A stretch of 64,000 bases of DNA from Polycladidibacter hongkongensis (GTDB lineage Bacteria > Pseudomonadota > Alphaproteobacteria > Rhizobiales > Stappiaceae): assembly GCF_001561995.1 (NCBI RefSeq), contig NZ_LLWC01000010.1, forward strand, positions 119,264 through 183,263, given 5' to 3'. Below the pieces are notes generated by a model. The model searched no databases, was not told where the DNA came from, and saw nothing but the letters and a program-made list of their open reading frames with translations. Positions 46,670 to 54,991 of this stretch are shown piece by piece (the first letter of the stretch is position 1; each line of letters starts with the position of its first letter). The translations under genes were made by a program, and so were the position numbers.

Positions 46670-46867
46670 GACTTCACTCCCTTACATATAATAAATACAC
46701 CATATCTACTTGATGAAAGAATCGCAAGCAAAGACAAATACACGAGTTCTACAACTTGAAAGCACGTTTCACTGAATGTAATAAACATAAAAGCGACTTA
46801 CCTAGGATTCTTGGGGAGAAGATTTGGAGGGTCGTTATCATAGTGTTTGAAATTGATTGAGGTCGAT

Positions 46868-47155
46868 ATGGAAGATAGTGAGCGTCGCCAATCGCAACGA
46901 AAACGTACTTTGAAAGAAGGACGCATTGTTTTTGGAGATAACAGCGTTGTCTATGACTGCATTGTCCGCGACTTGTCTGCTATTGGCGCTAAACTCAAAA
47001 TGGAAAGCACTCAGGGTATTCCGGAGGAGTTTCAACTTTTTTTGGTTCACACTCGGCAAAAAGTTAAAGTTGAAACCAGATGGCGCACAGCCAATGAGCT
47101 AGGTGTGGAGTTTATAGGCGAGCCGGAGCAGCTTTCGGGACTTGTTCGCCTTTAA
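46868..47155 (+). CDS. PilZ domain protein
   Basis: A 95-residue protein consisting of a single PilZ domain, a cyclic di-GMP receptor fold. The RxxxR-like segment RRQSQRKR (residues 4-11) and the D-x-S-x-x-G motif as DLSAIGAKL are both present, so binding is plausible. ATG at 46868 follows GAGG; the frame extends to a TTG at 46847. Stand-alone, convergent with the SGNH gene. Confidence 0.85.
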   Translation: MEDSERRQSQRKRTLKEGRIVFGDNSVVYDCIVRDLSAIGAKLKMESTQGIPEEFQLFLVHTRQKVKVETRWRTANELGVEFIGEPEQLSGLVRL

Positions 47156-47412
47156 CAAACCACAGACAGCACAATTGGCACTATCGCCACGACTGAAAGC
47201 TCCCCCCCCCGAGACCAAATCTTGTTGAGCCTGCTCTACGGTTAGCTGGCTGGCGGTCAAACCCTTGGAACATACTGGAAATTCCCGCATACTATGACAC
47301 GCCAGCGAAGCCACTCAAAAGGGTAAGCACTTGGCAGCGGCGGACGCGAAGCATTCTCCATGATACCAAGAGCCGGTCCGACCGCGAAAACCATTTAAAG
47401 GCTTCGAAAGTG

Positions 47413-48669
47413 TTATTGGCTCTTGCTCCCTTGGTTTTTATGATGTGCAAATATGGCCGCCTCATCCCCACATGAAGCCTCTTTCGCGTTGAGCGGCCAA
47501 TCTGGTTGCTCAGCAAGGAAGGACGCGATGTGCCGTGCCAAAACCCGGTCGCCGTACGTATGACCCAACATTACCTCTTTCCCAGATGCTTGGTCCCGAT
47601 TATTAAAGTGAATCGGATCACCAAATATTGTTTGTTCTTCGTGTTCGAAAAGAGCAGACGCATCTAAAGCTGGTTCTATTTTTGAGAAAACCTCTCTTGT
47701 GAGTTGCAGGTGCTTATCAGAGGCCATATATGTGACCACACGTTTTTCATAGGGAGTTAGATGTTTACCATTTGGAAATGGCTGTAAAACGAAAGCAACC
47801 GGAAGCTGATGCGCTATTGATAACTGCTTTAGGTTTGCCAATGCCTGTTTGTATGCCTTGACATTTGCAAGTTGATCATCTGACTTATTTACGGCTGCAC
47901 GTTCACGATAAACAAAGTCTTTTGCGCTGTGTAAGTCACTGGCTGAGGGCAACTGTTTCAGTGTTTCTCCAAATAGCCAAGCTGTTAGTTTCACAGTGTG
48001 GCTGTAGCTAATTTTGCTTTTTGCAACACTTTCGACAACATCTATGTACATCGCGGTAAGGGGACCGCGATTTGCCAAAGAAAAAAAGGTGCTTGCCGGA
48101 ACTGAAAAATCGATAAGGTTTGTAAGGTTATAGTGTTCGTTAAAACCTTCCAATACTAACACGGCATCAATCTCCTGCCCCCAAAGCAAAAGAGCTATGC
48201 TTTGTTGAGGGTGCTTCCACGCTCCATCAGCAAAATTTATTATTCTTATTTCGTCGTAGCCTTTTGCCTGATAGCATTCATTCAAGTGCTGCTCAAATGC
48301 AGCCGGTTCTCGCAGTTGCAAACCGCCAAACTGCTTTGCAACGGATCCGCCAACAATACCTATACGAAATATGCCAGGTTTATCGCGCTCTAAACGACGC
48401 CCTGTAAGCCCGAGTTCATTTACCTCAAAGCACCGACCGGAAGTAAATGCAAGATAAGGGTGTAACTTGAAGTTGCTTTCAGGCAACGCACATTTGCCTG
48501 TGACGCTGAGATGTACATTAGTTCTCTTCGCGACAATCTCTTTAAATGGGAGATTTACTCCAATCACTTGCAGAATTATAAGTGACCCAGCCTCAAGTAT
48601 ACAAACCAGAATGATCATGGATGCGGCCAAACGCATCAGCTTGTTAATCAAGCTCAAAGTCTCTTTCAT
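47413..48669 (-). CDS. Membrane-anchored SGNH/GDSL-type protein
   Basis: A 418-residue protein with one N-terminal membrane segment (about residues 13-38) and an extracytoplasmic SGNH-hydrolase-like domain. Candidate catalytic residues: Ser109 in IVGGSVAK, Gly149 in FADGAWK, Asn177 in LEGFNEH and Asp351/His354 in GDPIHF. All four blocks are intact, so activity as an esterase or O-acyltransferase is likely. Start ATG overlaps the end of the carbamoyltransferase gene by 26 bases, so translation is coupled. Last gene of a four-gene A/T-rich cluster. Confidence 0.8.
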   Translation of the reverse strand: MKETLSLINKLMRLAASMIILVCILEAGSLIILQVIGVNLPFKEIVAKRTNVHLSVTGKCALPESNFKLHPYLAFTSGRCFEVNELGLTGRRLERDKPGIFRIGIVGGSVAKQFGGLQLREPAAFEQHLNECYQAKGYDEIRIINFADGAWKHPQQSIALLLWGQEIDAVLVLEGFNEHYNLTNLIDFSVPASTFFSLANRGPLTAMYIDVVESVAKSKISYSHTVKLTAWLFGETLKQLPSASDLHSAKDFVYRERAAVNKSDDQLANVKAYKQALANLKQLSIAHQLPVAFVLQPFPNGKHLTPYEKRVVTYMASDKHLQLTREVFSKIEPALDASALFEHEEQTIFGDPIHFNNRDQASGKEVMLGHTYGDRVLARHIASFLAEQPDWPLNAKEASCGDEAAIFAHHKNQGSKSQ

Positions 48670-50494
48670 AGCGCGTAGCCTTTTGTTGATCTTGCTCAGT
48701 TTTAAAGAGGAGACAGTTTCCGATCACCAAACAATCAAGTTCGGTCCCCATAAAACATCTATAGGCGTCAACAGGACTACAAACGATCGGTTCGCCTCTG
48801 ACATTAAAAGAGGTGTTCACAAGGACAGGACAACCTGTCTTTTCATGGAAGGCACTCAGAAGATCGTGAAACAAGGGATTTGTCTCTTTGTGTACAGTTT
48901 GAATGCGCGCGCTGTAATTAACGTGAGTTACCGCTGGAATACTTGAGCGAACTACTTGCAATTTTTCTAGGCCCAAGAGCTGCTTCTCAGCAAAACTAAT
49001 GTCTCTTCTATGCTTATCAGATACGTTTGCGACCACAAGCATATAGGGGCTGTCACCAGAGACGTCGAACCATTCTTCTGCATAGTCACTTAATACAGCC
49101 GGAGCAAATGGCCTAAAGGACTCACGATACTTTACTTTTAGGTTCAGCTGCTTTTGCATAGCGCCGGAACGCGGATCTGCGATGATGCTACGTGCGCCCA
49201 GTGCCCGCGGCCCAAACTCCATTGCCCCTTGCATCCAGCCAACCGCGTAACCTGACACAAGTGCATCACTAACCTTATCGCGTAACTCGTCATCGCTACA
49301 TTCGTGATAGGATGCCCCAAGCGCATCGAGCGATGCTTTCGTGTCTTGCAGTGTGTACGCCGGGCCTAGATAGCTGCCTCTCATCGCATCATTGGGCGGC
49401 TTGTTCTCTGTAGCTACATGTCTTGATCGACCAAAGTACAGGTGAAACGCTGCATATGCTGCACCCAGAGCACCGCCTGCATCGCCGGAGGCAGGCTGAA
49501 TCCAGACATTTTCAAATGAAGTTTCCTTAATCAGGCGTCCATTTGCAACACAGTTAAGGGCAACCCCACCCGCTAGACATAGGTTTCTTGCTCCGGTTTC
49601 GGCCTGAAGCGAGGACGCAAGTTTTAGCAATACCTCTTCGCAGACAGCTTGTATCGATGCCGCGATATCCATGTCTCGTTGATGAATTTTTGCCTCGCCA
49701 CTTCGTGGGGGAGCTCCAAACAAGCGATGGAAACGCTCGTTTGTCATGGTTAGCCCTGTACAATAATCAAAGTAGCTTAGATCAAGATGAAAACTTCCGT
49801 CGTCAGCGATACTTATCAAATTATCCTTGATGAGATCGACGTAGACTGGGCGACCATACGGGGCAAGCCCCATGAGCTTGTATTCTCCTGAGTTAACTTT
49901 GAAGCCCGCATAGTAGGTAAAAGCGGAATACAACAAGCCGAGCGAATGAGGAAATCGCAATTCTTTTATTGGCTGTAACTGTGTGTTGCTACCGGAGTAA
50001 ACAGAGGTGGTTGTCCATTCGCCGACCCCATCGGCGGTCAATACCAACGCATCTTCAAAGGGAGAGGGATAAAAAGCACTCGCAGCATGGCTGAGATGGT
50101 GTTCAGAAAAGAGTAGCTTTGCATTCCAATCGTGTTTACAAGCAAACGCTTTTTCCAGGTTGGCAGTGATCATCCTTTTTTGGAACAGTTTATCTTTTAC
50201 CCACACCGGAAGGGACTTTCGAAAGCTCAAGAACCCCTTAGGTGCGAAAGCAAAATAAGTTTCTAACAACCGCTCGAACTTTAAAAATGGCTTATCATAG
50301 AACACAACAGCATCAATTTGCTCTGGTTCCAGATTGGCATGACTTAAACACCAGCGAGCCGCATTGCTAGGAAAAGTGGCGTCATGCTTCTTACGGGTAA
50401 AGCGCTCTTCTTGAGCGGCCGCACATATCCTCCCATCTTGCAAGAGACACGCGGCGCTATCGTGGTAAAACGCTGAAATTCCAAGAATATTCAT
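48644..50494 (-). CDS. NodU/TobZ-type carbamoyltransferase
   Basis: A 616-residue enzyme of the NodU/CmcH/TobZ family, which makes carbamoyl-adenylate from carbamoyl phosphate and ATP and passes the carbamoyl group to a hydroxyl of a sugar or natural product. N-terminal MNILGISAFYHDSAACL, metal-site motif EHHLSHA (131-137), TADGVGEW (153-160), CLAGGVALNC and MEFGPRALGARSI; C-terminal domain with FRPFAPAVL and CPVLVNTSFNVRGEPIV. All appear intact. Acceptor unknown. It sits 9 bases after the DUF5989-like gene and overlaps the SGNH gene. Confidence 0.92.
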   Translation of the reverse strand: MNILGISAFYHDSAACLLQDGRICAAAQEERFTRKKHDATFPSNAARWCLSHANLEPEQIDAVVFYDKPFLKFERLLETYFAFAPKGFLSFRKSLPVWVKDKLFQKRMITANLEKAFACKHDWNAKLLFSEHHLSHAASAFYPSPFEDALVLTADGVGEWTTTSVYSGSNTQLQPIKELRFPHSLGLLYSAFTYYAGFKVNSGEYKLMGLAPYGRPVYVDLIKDNLISIADDGSFHLDLSYFDYCTGLTMTNERFHRLFGAPPRSGEAKIHQRDMDIAASIQAVCEEVLLKLASSLQAETGARNLCLAGGVALNCVANGRLIKETSFENVWIQPASGDAGGALGAAYAAFHLYFGRSRHVATENKPPNDAMRGSYLGPAYTLQDTKASLDALGASYHECSDDELRDKVSDALVSGYAVGWMQGAMEFGPRALGARSIIADPRSGAMQKQLNLKVKYRESFRPFAPAVLSDYAEEWFDVSGDSPYMLVVANVSDKHRRDISFAEKQLLGLEKLQVVRSSIPAVTHVNYSARIQTVHKETNPLFHDLLSAFHEKTGCPVLVNTSFNVRGEPIVCSPVDAYRCFMGTELDCLVIGNCLLFKTEQDQQKATRYERDFELD

Positions 50495-50503
50495 AGTTAC
50501 ACC

Positions 50504-50653
50504 TCAGAAGAGCGTATAAACGAAAGGCGCTACAACAGATCCTTGCGCCAGCACGAGCGCGCCTCCGAACAGAAGAAGAAGGAACACTATCGGGGCCAAC
50601 CATAGTTTCCGCCGTTCTTTTAAAAAGGAATAGAACTCTGAGATAAAGGACAT
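50504..50653 (-). CDS. DUF5989-like 49-residue membrane protein
   Basis: A 49-residue protein too short for routine ORF calling. It starts MSFISEFYSFLKERRKLWLA, has one membrane segment (about 19-37) and ends GSVVAPFVYTLF. This matches the DUF5989 pattern (short amphipathic FLKERKKLW start, one helix, AQGS-APF-YTLF end) that often neighbours NodU-type carbamoyltransferases and SxtJ-like proteins. Function unknown. Eight bases after the SxtJ-like gene and nine before the carbamoyltransferase, so it is part of one operon. Confidence 0.85.
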   Translation of the reverse strand: MSFISEFYSFLKERRKLWLAPIVFLLLLFGGALVLAQGSVVAPFVYTLF

Positions 50654-50661
50654 CAAGCACC

Positions 50662-51090
50662 TCAAAATTGCCGTTTGAAAAAGTTTTCCGAATAAATTTT
50701 ATTGATCGGTTCACGCCAGTAAGAGCTTTTGGAGGATACCCCTTTGTTTAGCTGCAACTCATCACGCCCAAACATACGTAGGATCAGGGCAACCGGGGAT
50801 ATCAAGGCGTAAAACAGAAGGCCTAATACAATTGGGGAGATAACCATGCCGATCACCACTCCCAGATGGTACCAGGCTTTGTTCAGTGGCTTTAGGGCAG
50901 ATGGCCGCCAACAAGCAGATGCGAGAAAGAAAACTGCCAGAAACAAAAATGCCAGAGCGTAATTACTCAAGCTTTGCAAATAGAAATATACGGCCAAACC
51001 TGCCGAAATTGCAAAGAAGAGAAGACCGAAATGTCGTTCTGGTGGCAATTCAATTCTAGTAGTTTCTAAGGATGTCTCTATTGGTGACAT
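50662..51090 (-). CDS. SxtJ-like membrane protein
   Basis: A 142-residue protein with three or more hydrophobic segments (about 21-38, 43-60 and 75-104). The ending WRPSALKPLNKAWYHLG with a later ISPIVLGLLFY resembles the SxtJ family, named from the saxitoxin cluster where it accompanies carbamoyltransferase SxtI. Function unknown. I use the ATG at 51090; a TTG at 51096 is also in frame and the ribosome binding site is weak. First gene of the cluster. Confidence 0.8.
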   Translation of the reverse strand: MSPIETSLETTRIELPPERHFGLLFFAISAGLAVYFYLQSLSNYALAFLFLAVFFLASACWRPSALKPLNKAWYHLGVVIGMVISPIVLGLLFYALISPVALILRMFGRDELQLNKGVSSKSSYWREPINKIYSENFFKRQF

Positions 51091-51222
51091 AAGCAAAACC
51101 CACGCTCTACTAAACTAATTGCACTACACTTTTAGTGAGAAAAGCAGTATGCCGCGCCTAGGTAAATCCTTGATCTTTCGCCCCTACAATTTCGGAATTG
51201 CCTCGCTTCGCAAACAGGGCAA

Positions 51223-51251
51223 TAAAAAAGCCGACACTTGGCCGGCTTTCT
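51223..51251 (-). terminator. Terminator after guaA
   Basis: Arms AAAGCCG (51227-51233) and CGGCTTT (51243-51249). On the minus strand the hairpin is followed by TTTTTTATT. It separates guaA from the carbamoyltransferase cluster downstream. Confidence 0.8.
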
Positions 51252-51258
51252 TGTTTTA

Positions 51259-52806
51259 TTATTCCCACTCGATGGTGCCAGGTGGTTTTGACGTCACATC
51301 GTAGACAACGCGGTTAATGCCACGTACTTCGTTTATTATTCGAGTTGCCGCTTTGGAGAGAAACTCCATGTCATAGTGGTAAAAATCGGCTGTCATGCCG
51401 TCAACCGATGTGACAGCACGAAGGGCGCAGACGAATTCGTAAGTACGGCCATCGCCCATAACGCCAACAGTTTGTACTGGGAGCAGAACAGCGAATGCCT
51501 GCCAAATTGCATCGTAAAGCCCCGCCTTGCGGATCTCATCTAGATAAATAGCGTCCGCTTGGCGCAAGATATCCAGTTTTCCGCGCGTGATACCACCTGG
51601 ACAGCGGATTGCTAATCCAGGACCGGGGAACGGATGACGCCCGATAAAACTATCAGGGAGGCCAAGTTCCTTACCAAGGGCGCGCACTTCGTCCTTAAAG
51701 AGCTCGCGTAGCGGCTCAACCAGTTGCATGTTCATGCGTTCTGGCAGGCCGCCTACATTGTGATGCGATTTGATCGTTACAGATGGACCACCTGTGAAGG
51801 AGACGCTTTCGATAACATCTGGATACAGTGTGCCTTGTGCAAGGAAGTCTGCACCACCCAGTTTTCTCGCCTCGGCCTCGAAAACCTCGATGAACAGCTT
51901 CCCGATGGTTTTGCGCTTTTTCTCTGGATCAGCCTCACCTTCCAACTGACCTATAAACAGATCCGATGCATCCACATGCACCAAAGGAATATTATAGTGA
52001 TCCTGGAACATTGAAACCACTTGCTCGGTTTCGCCCAAACGCATCAACCCGTGATCAACATAGATACAGGTGAGCTGGTCACCGATTGCCTCATGAATCA
52101 ACACGGCAGCAACAGAACTGTCGACGCCTCCTGAGAGGCCACAGATTACACGACCTGAACCGACCTGCTTCCGGATCGCTTCGATTGCCTGTTGGCGGTA
52201 TTCCGCCATTGTCCAGTCACCCGCACACCCGGCAATCTTGTGGGTGAAATTGGAAATAAGCTGCGCACCATCGGGGGTGTGTACAACTTCTGGGTGGAAC
52301 TGTACGCCATAGAACCTGCGTGTTTCATCCGCGATCGCTGCAAACGGCGCGCCATCGGAAGTGGCTATGACTTGAAAGCCTTCAGGCAAGGCCTCGACAC
52401 GATCGCCGTGGCTCATCCATACTTGATGATTGCTGCCAGTTTGCCAAATACCGTCAAACAGAAGAGATGGCTTTTTCGCTTCCACGAAAGCTCGGCCAAA
52501 CTCGCGATGATCGGAACTGGCAACTTTGCCGCCGAGCTGGGCGCACATGGTTTGCTGACCGTAGCAGATGCCGAGTACAGGAATGCCTGATTCAAACACG
52601 ATCTGGGGGGCACGGGGGCTCCCCATATCTGTAGTGGAAGCCGGACCACCTGAGAGAATAACCGCCTTCGGATTCATCTCCTTGAAGGCTGCCTCTGCAG
52701 ACTGGAACGGCACGATCTCTGAGTAGACACCAGATTCGCGCACGCGCCGTGCTATGAGCTGGGTTACCTGAGAACCAAAGTCGATTATGAGGATGCGGTC
52801 TGTCAT
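51259..52806 (-). CDS. guaA: GMP synthase (glutamine-hydrolysing)
   Basis: A 515-residue two-domain enzyme converting XMP to GMP. N-terminal glutaminase with nucleophile Cys81 in GICYGQQTM and a His/Glu pair in [11 protein letters not shown] pyrophosphatase domain with [11 protein letters not shown]-terminal dimerisation domain ending [11 protein letters not shown]. Works with guaB, also in this window. Confidence 0.97.
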   Translation of the reverse strand: MTDRILIIDFGSQVTQLIARRVRESGVYSEIVPFQSAEAAFKEMNPKAVILSGGPASTTDMGSPRAPQIVFESGIPVLGICYGQQTMCAQLGGKVASSDHREFGRAFVEAKKPSLLFDGIWQTGSNHQVWMSHGDRVEALPEGFQVIATSDGAPFAAIADETRRFYGVQFHPEVVHTPDGAQLISNFTHKIAGCAGDWTMAEYRQQAIEAIRKQVGSGRVICGLSGGVDSSVAAVLIHEAIGDQLTCIYVDHGLMRLGETEQVVSMFQDHYNIPLVHVDASDLFIGQLEGEADPEKKRKTIGKLFIEVFEAEARKLGGADFLAQGTLYPDVIESVSFTGGPSVTIKSHHNVGGLPERMNMQLVEPLRELFKDEVRALGKELGLPDSFIGRHPFPGPGLAIRCPGGITRGKLDILRQADAIYLDEIRKAGLYDAIWQAFAVLLPVQTVGVMGDGRTYEFVCALRAVTSVDGMTADFYHYDMEFLSKAATRIINEVRGINRVVYDVTSKPPGTIEWE

Positions 52807-52982
52807 GGCGTACCACTACATGCAGACTGAGAAATTTTGAAGATGGCAACTGGTGTTTTTGGTAAAAAAAGTGAGTTCCTCGCAGGTTTTGCGGGCAACT
52901 CGCGGCTTGTCACAAAGCTATTGCAGTCTGCTTCACAAGGCGAAAAAAAATGCACTGAATAAAACGTGCCTTGGCCGTTGAA

Positions 52983-53456
52983 TTATGCGGGAAGATCCAC
53001 TTGTCCTAGCATTTGACCAAAGCGGATGCGCTCGTTCACATCGAGTTTGCGTAGCAACAATACCTCAAGTTGTTCAAGGTCTTCTATCACACGGCCAGCC
53101 AATTCGCGCCCGGCTTGAGTTGGAGTGAGGACAACCAGGCGTCGATCGCGATAGTTTTCTTTCTTCTCGACTAGCTGTGCATTTGACAAGCGCTTCACAG
53201 CACGGGAAACCGCCACAGAGTCGTAGCCCGTGAGCGGGCCGATTTCCCGTACAGAGACCTGAGCGTGTTCCAACAGGGCGCTGAGCACCATCCAATCAGG
53301 CAACGTGAGGTCATAGGCTTCTTGCAAATACTCCGAGACGCGTCGCTCCAGCCGCCGACCGACGCCGATTAAACGTAGGCACAAGTAGTTTTGAGAATCA
53401 GCTGTGAGCTCTTCCTCAAACAAGTTCATTTGGTGGTTGCCGACCCAATCGACCAT
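52983..53456 (-). CDS. MarR family transcriptional regulator
   Basis: A 157-residue winged-helix regulator. VSVREIGPLTGYDSVAVSRAVKRL is the recognition helix-turn-helix (outline) and ENYRDRRLVVLTPTQAG the wing. Its targets are unknown. It is read leftwards towards guaA, with 176 bases between. Divergent from the TPR gene, whose promoter it may control. Confidence 0.9.
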   Translation of the reverse strand: MVDWVGNHQMNLFEEELTADSQNYLCLRLIGVGRRLERRVSEYLQEAYDLTLPDWMVLSALLEHAQVSVREIGPLTGYDSVAVSRAVKRLSNAQLVEKKENYRDRRLVVLTPTQAGRELAGRVIEDLEQLEVLLLRKLDVNERIRFGQMLGQVDLPA

Positions 53457-53596
53457 AAGCTTTCAGTTCCGCGCGTGTCTTTTTACAATCTATCGTTAGC
53501 GCAGTAAGAGGTTAATTTCCTGCAAAGATAGTTCTTACCCAACGGATTTAGTGGTTTTTTGCCAAGATTTCAATGGCATCTGTCTCATAGTGGGCT

Positions 53597-54814
53597 TTGA
53601 CGAAGCCGCCTGTGCCCCCTAATCTCGCAGAAGCTCATGACGATGATTCGGAGATTGCTTATCCACCCGATAGTCATGCGCTGGCGGCGTATCTCCAGTT
53701 TAGGGCAAATAAATTGGGGCACGACGCAGGAGAGAGGTTTTTTAGGGGCATGACCGGCATGACGCATAGCAACGAGCATCAAGGCGAAGTCGACAGAGCT
53801 TTGCGCCGGGTTGCTGTTTTGGAAAAAGCGGGACGCTTTAAAGAAGCCCTGCCGATCTACAAAGATCTGATTGGCCGTTTCCCAGAGGAAATTGAAGTGC
53901 TTTACCAAATGGCGCTGTCCTTAATGCGCGGCGGCGATTTGCGAGAGGCTATCAACACACTGCGCAAAGTGCTGTTTATGAAACCCGAGCATTTGAGCGC
54001 GCGTACCAGCATGGGAAATGCGCTCTATCTACTTGGTTACCCGGACCAAGCCGAAGCCGCATTCAGTGCAGTTCTCGAGGTTGCCCCACAAGAGCGCAAT
54101 GCGCTTTATGGCATGGCTTTGCTCAGTTTCAATCGAGAAGCGTTCAAGACTGCACAATCCTATTGCCAGCGCTTGTTGGATATTGTTCCAAGCAGTGCAG
54201 CGGCACACGTATTGATGGCCGACACGCTAGCAGCTTTATCCTCTGTTGACGTTGCAATCGTTCACTATCGTAACGCCTTGCGCAGTGACCCTACTATGCC
54301 GGGGGCCCTTTTCGGGCTTGCAAAACTGCTCGTCCAGCGCAAACGCCCACGTGACGCCCGGGCATATCTTGAAAACGCCTATGCACAACAGCCGCATAAT
54401 CAGGAGATCAAACTCGCACTCGCCCAATGCCTTGTGCACGAAGATCAGGCAGCGGAAGCGGCATCTTTGCTGGAGAGTATCCATGAGTGCGAACCAGACA
54501 ACCTTGAAGTCCTTCTAGAACTCTCAGCGGCAGAGCGACGGCTTGGGAATAACAATCGTGCTGTTGGTTATGCAGCGCAGGCGTATCGTTTGATGCCGCA
54601 AAGCCAAGAAGTTGGCAATCGATTGGGCTCGGCACTTTCCGCAATCGGCGAAAAAGAACTTGCCCGAGAACTGTTAACAGCGATGGCGCAGAAGCGAAAT
54701 ATTAGCCTGAACATCCTGGAAGCGATCCGCGACATTGGCGAGCGGGAGCTGAAAGCAACCGGTGACGACGAAAGCGCACCAGACACGGATGAAACAGGAA
54801 GCGCCCAAGACTAG
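53597..54814 (+). CDS. Tetratricopeptide repeat protein
   Basis: A soluble protein of up to 405 residues made mostly of TPR repeats from about residue 55 on, for example GRFKEALPIYKDLIGRFP, GYPDQAEAAFSAVLEVAP and GNNNRAVGYAAQAYRLMP. Such proteins mediate protein contacts; the partner is unknown. No signal peptide or membrane segment. The upstream start is a TTG at 53597 without a clear ribosome binding site; an ATG at 53749 after AGGGG is an alternative that would remove the non-repeat N-terminus. The last 20 residues are acidic. Confidence 0.78.
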   Translation: MTKPPVPPNLAEAHDDDSEIAYPPDSHALAAYLQFRANKLGHDAGERFFRGMTGMTHSNEHQGEVDRALRRVAVLEKAGRFKEALPIYKDLIGRFPEEIEVLYQMALSLMRGGDLREAINTLRKVLFMKPEHLSARTSMGNALYLLGYPDQAEAAFSAVLEVAPQERNALYGMALLSFNREAFKTAQSYCQRLLDIVPSSAAAHVLMADTLAALSSVDVAIVHYRNALRSDPTMPGALFGLAKLLVQRKRPRDARAYLENAYAQQPHNQEIKLALAQCLVHEDQAAEAASLLESIHECEPDNLEVLLELSAAERRLGNNNRAVGYAAQAYRLMPQSQEVGNRLGSALSAIGEKELARELLTAMAQKRNISLNILEAIRDIGERELKATGDDESAPDTDETGSAQD

Positions 54815-54991
54815 ACCGCATTTACAAACAGATGAAGGGCCGCTCATTTATCTCTGTGCTGCAGTGTAGTTCTATCGGGCAGAGCACTGCGGCTATGTCC
54901 GCAAAAAATAATGGGAACTGCTTTTGCAGCTCCCGTCATTTTTTGCGGTCGGCAAGCCTGTGCGACTCTTAACGGCAACTTTAATCTGCGC

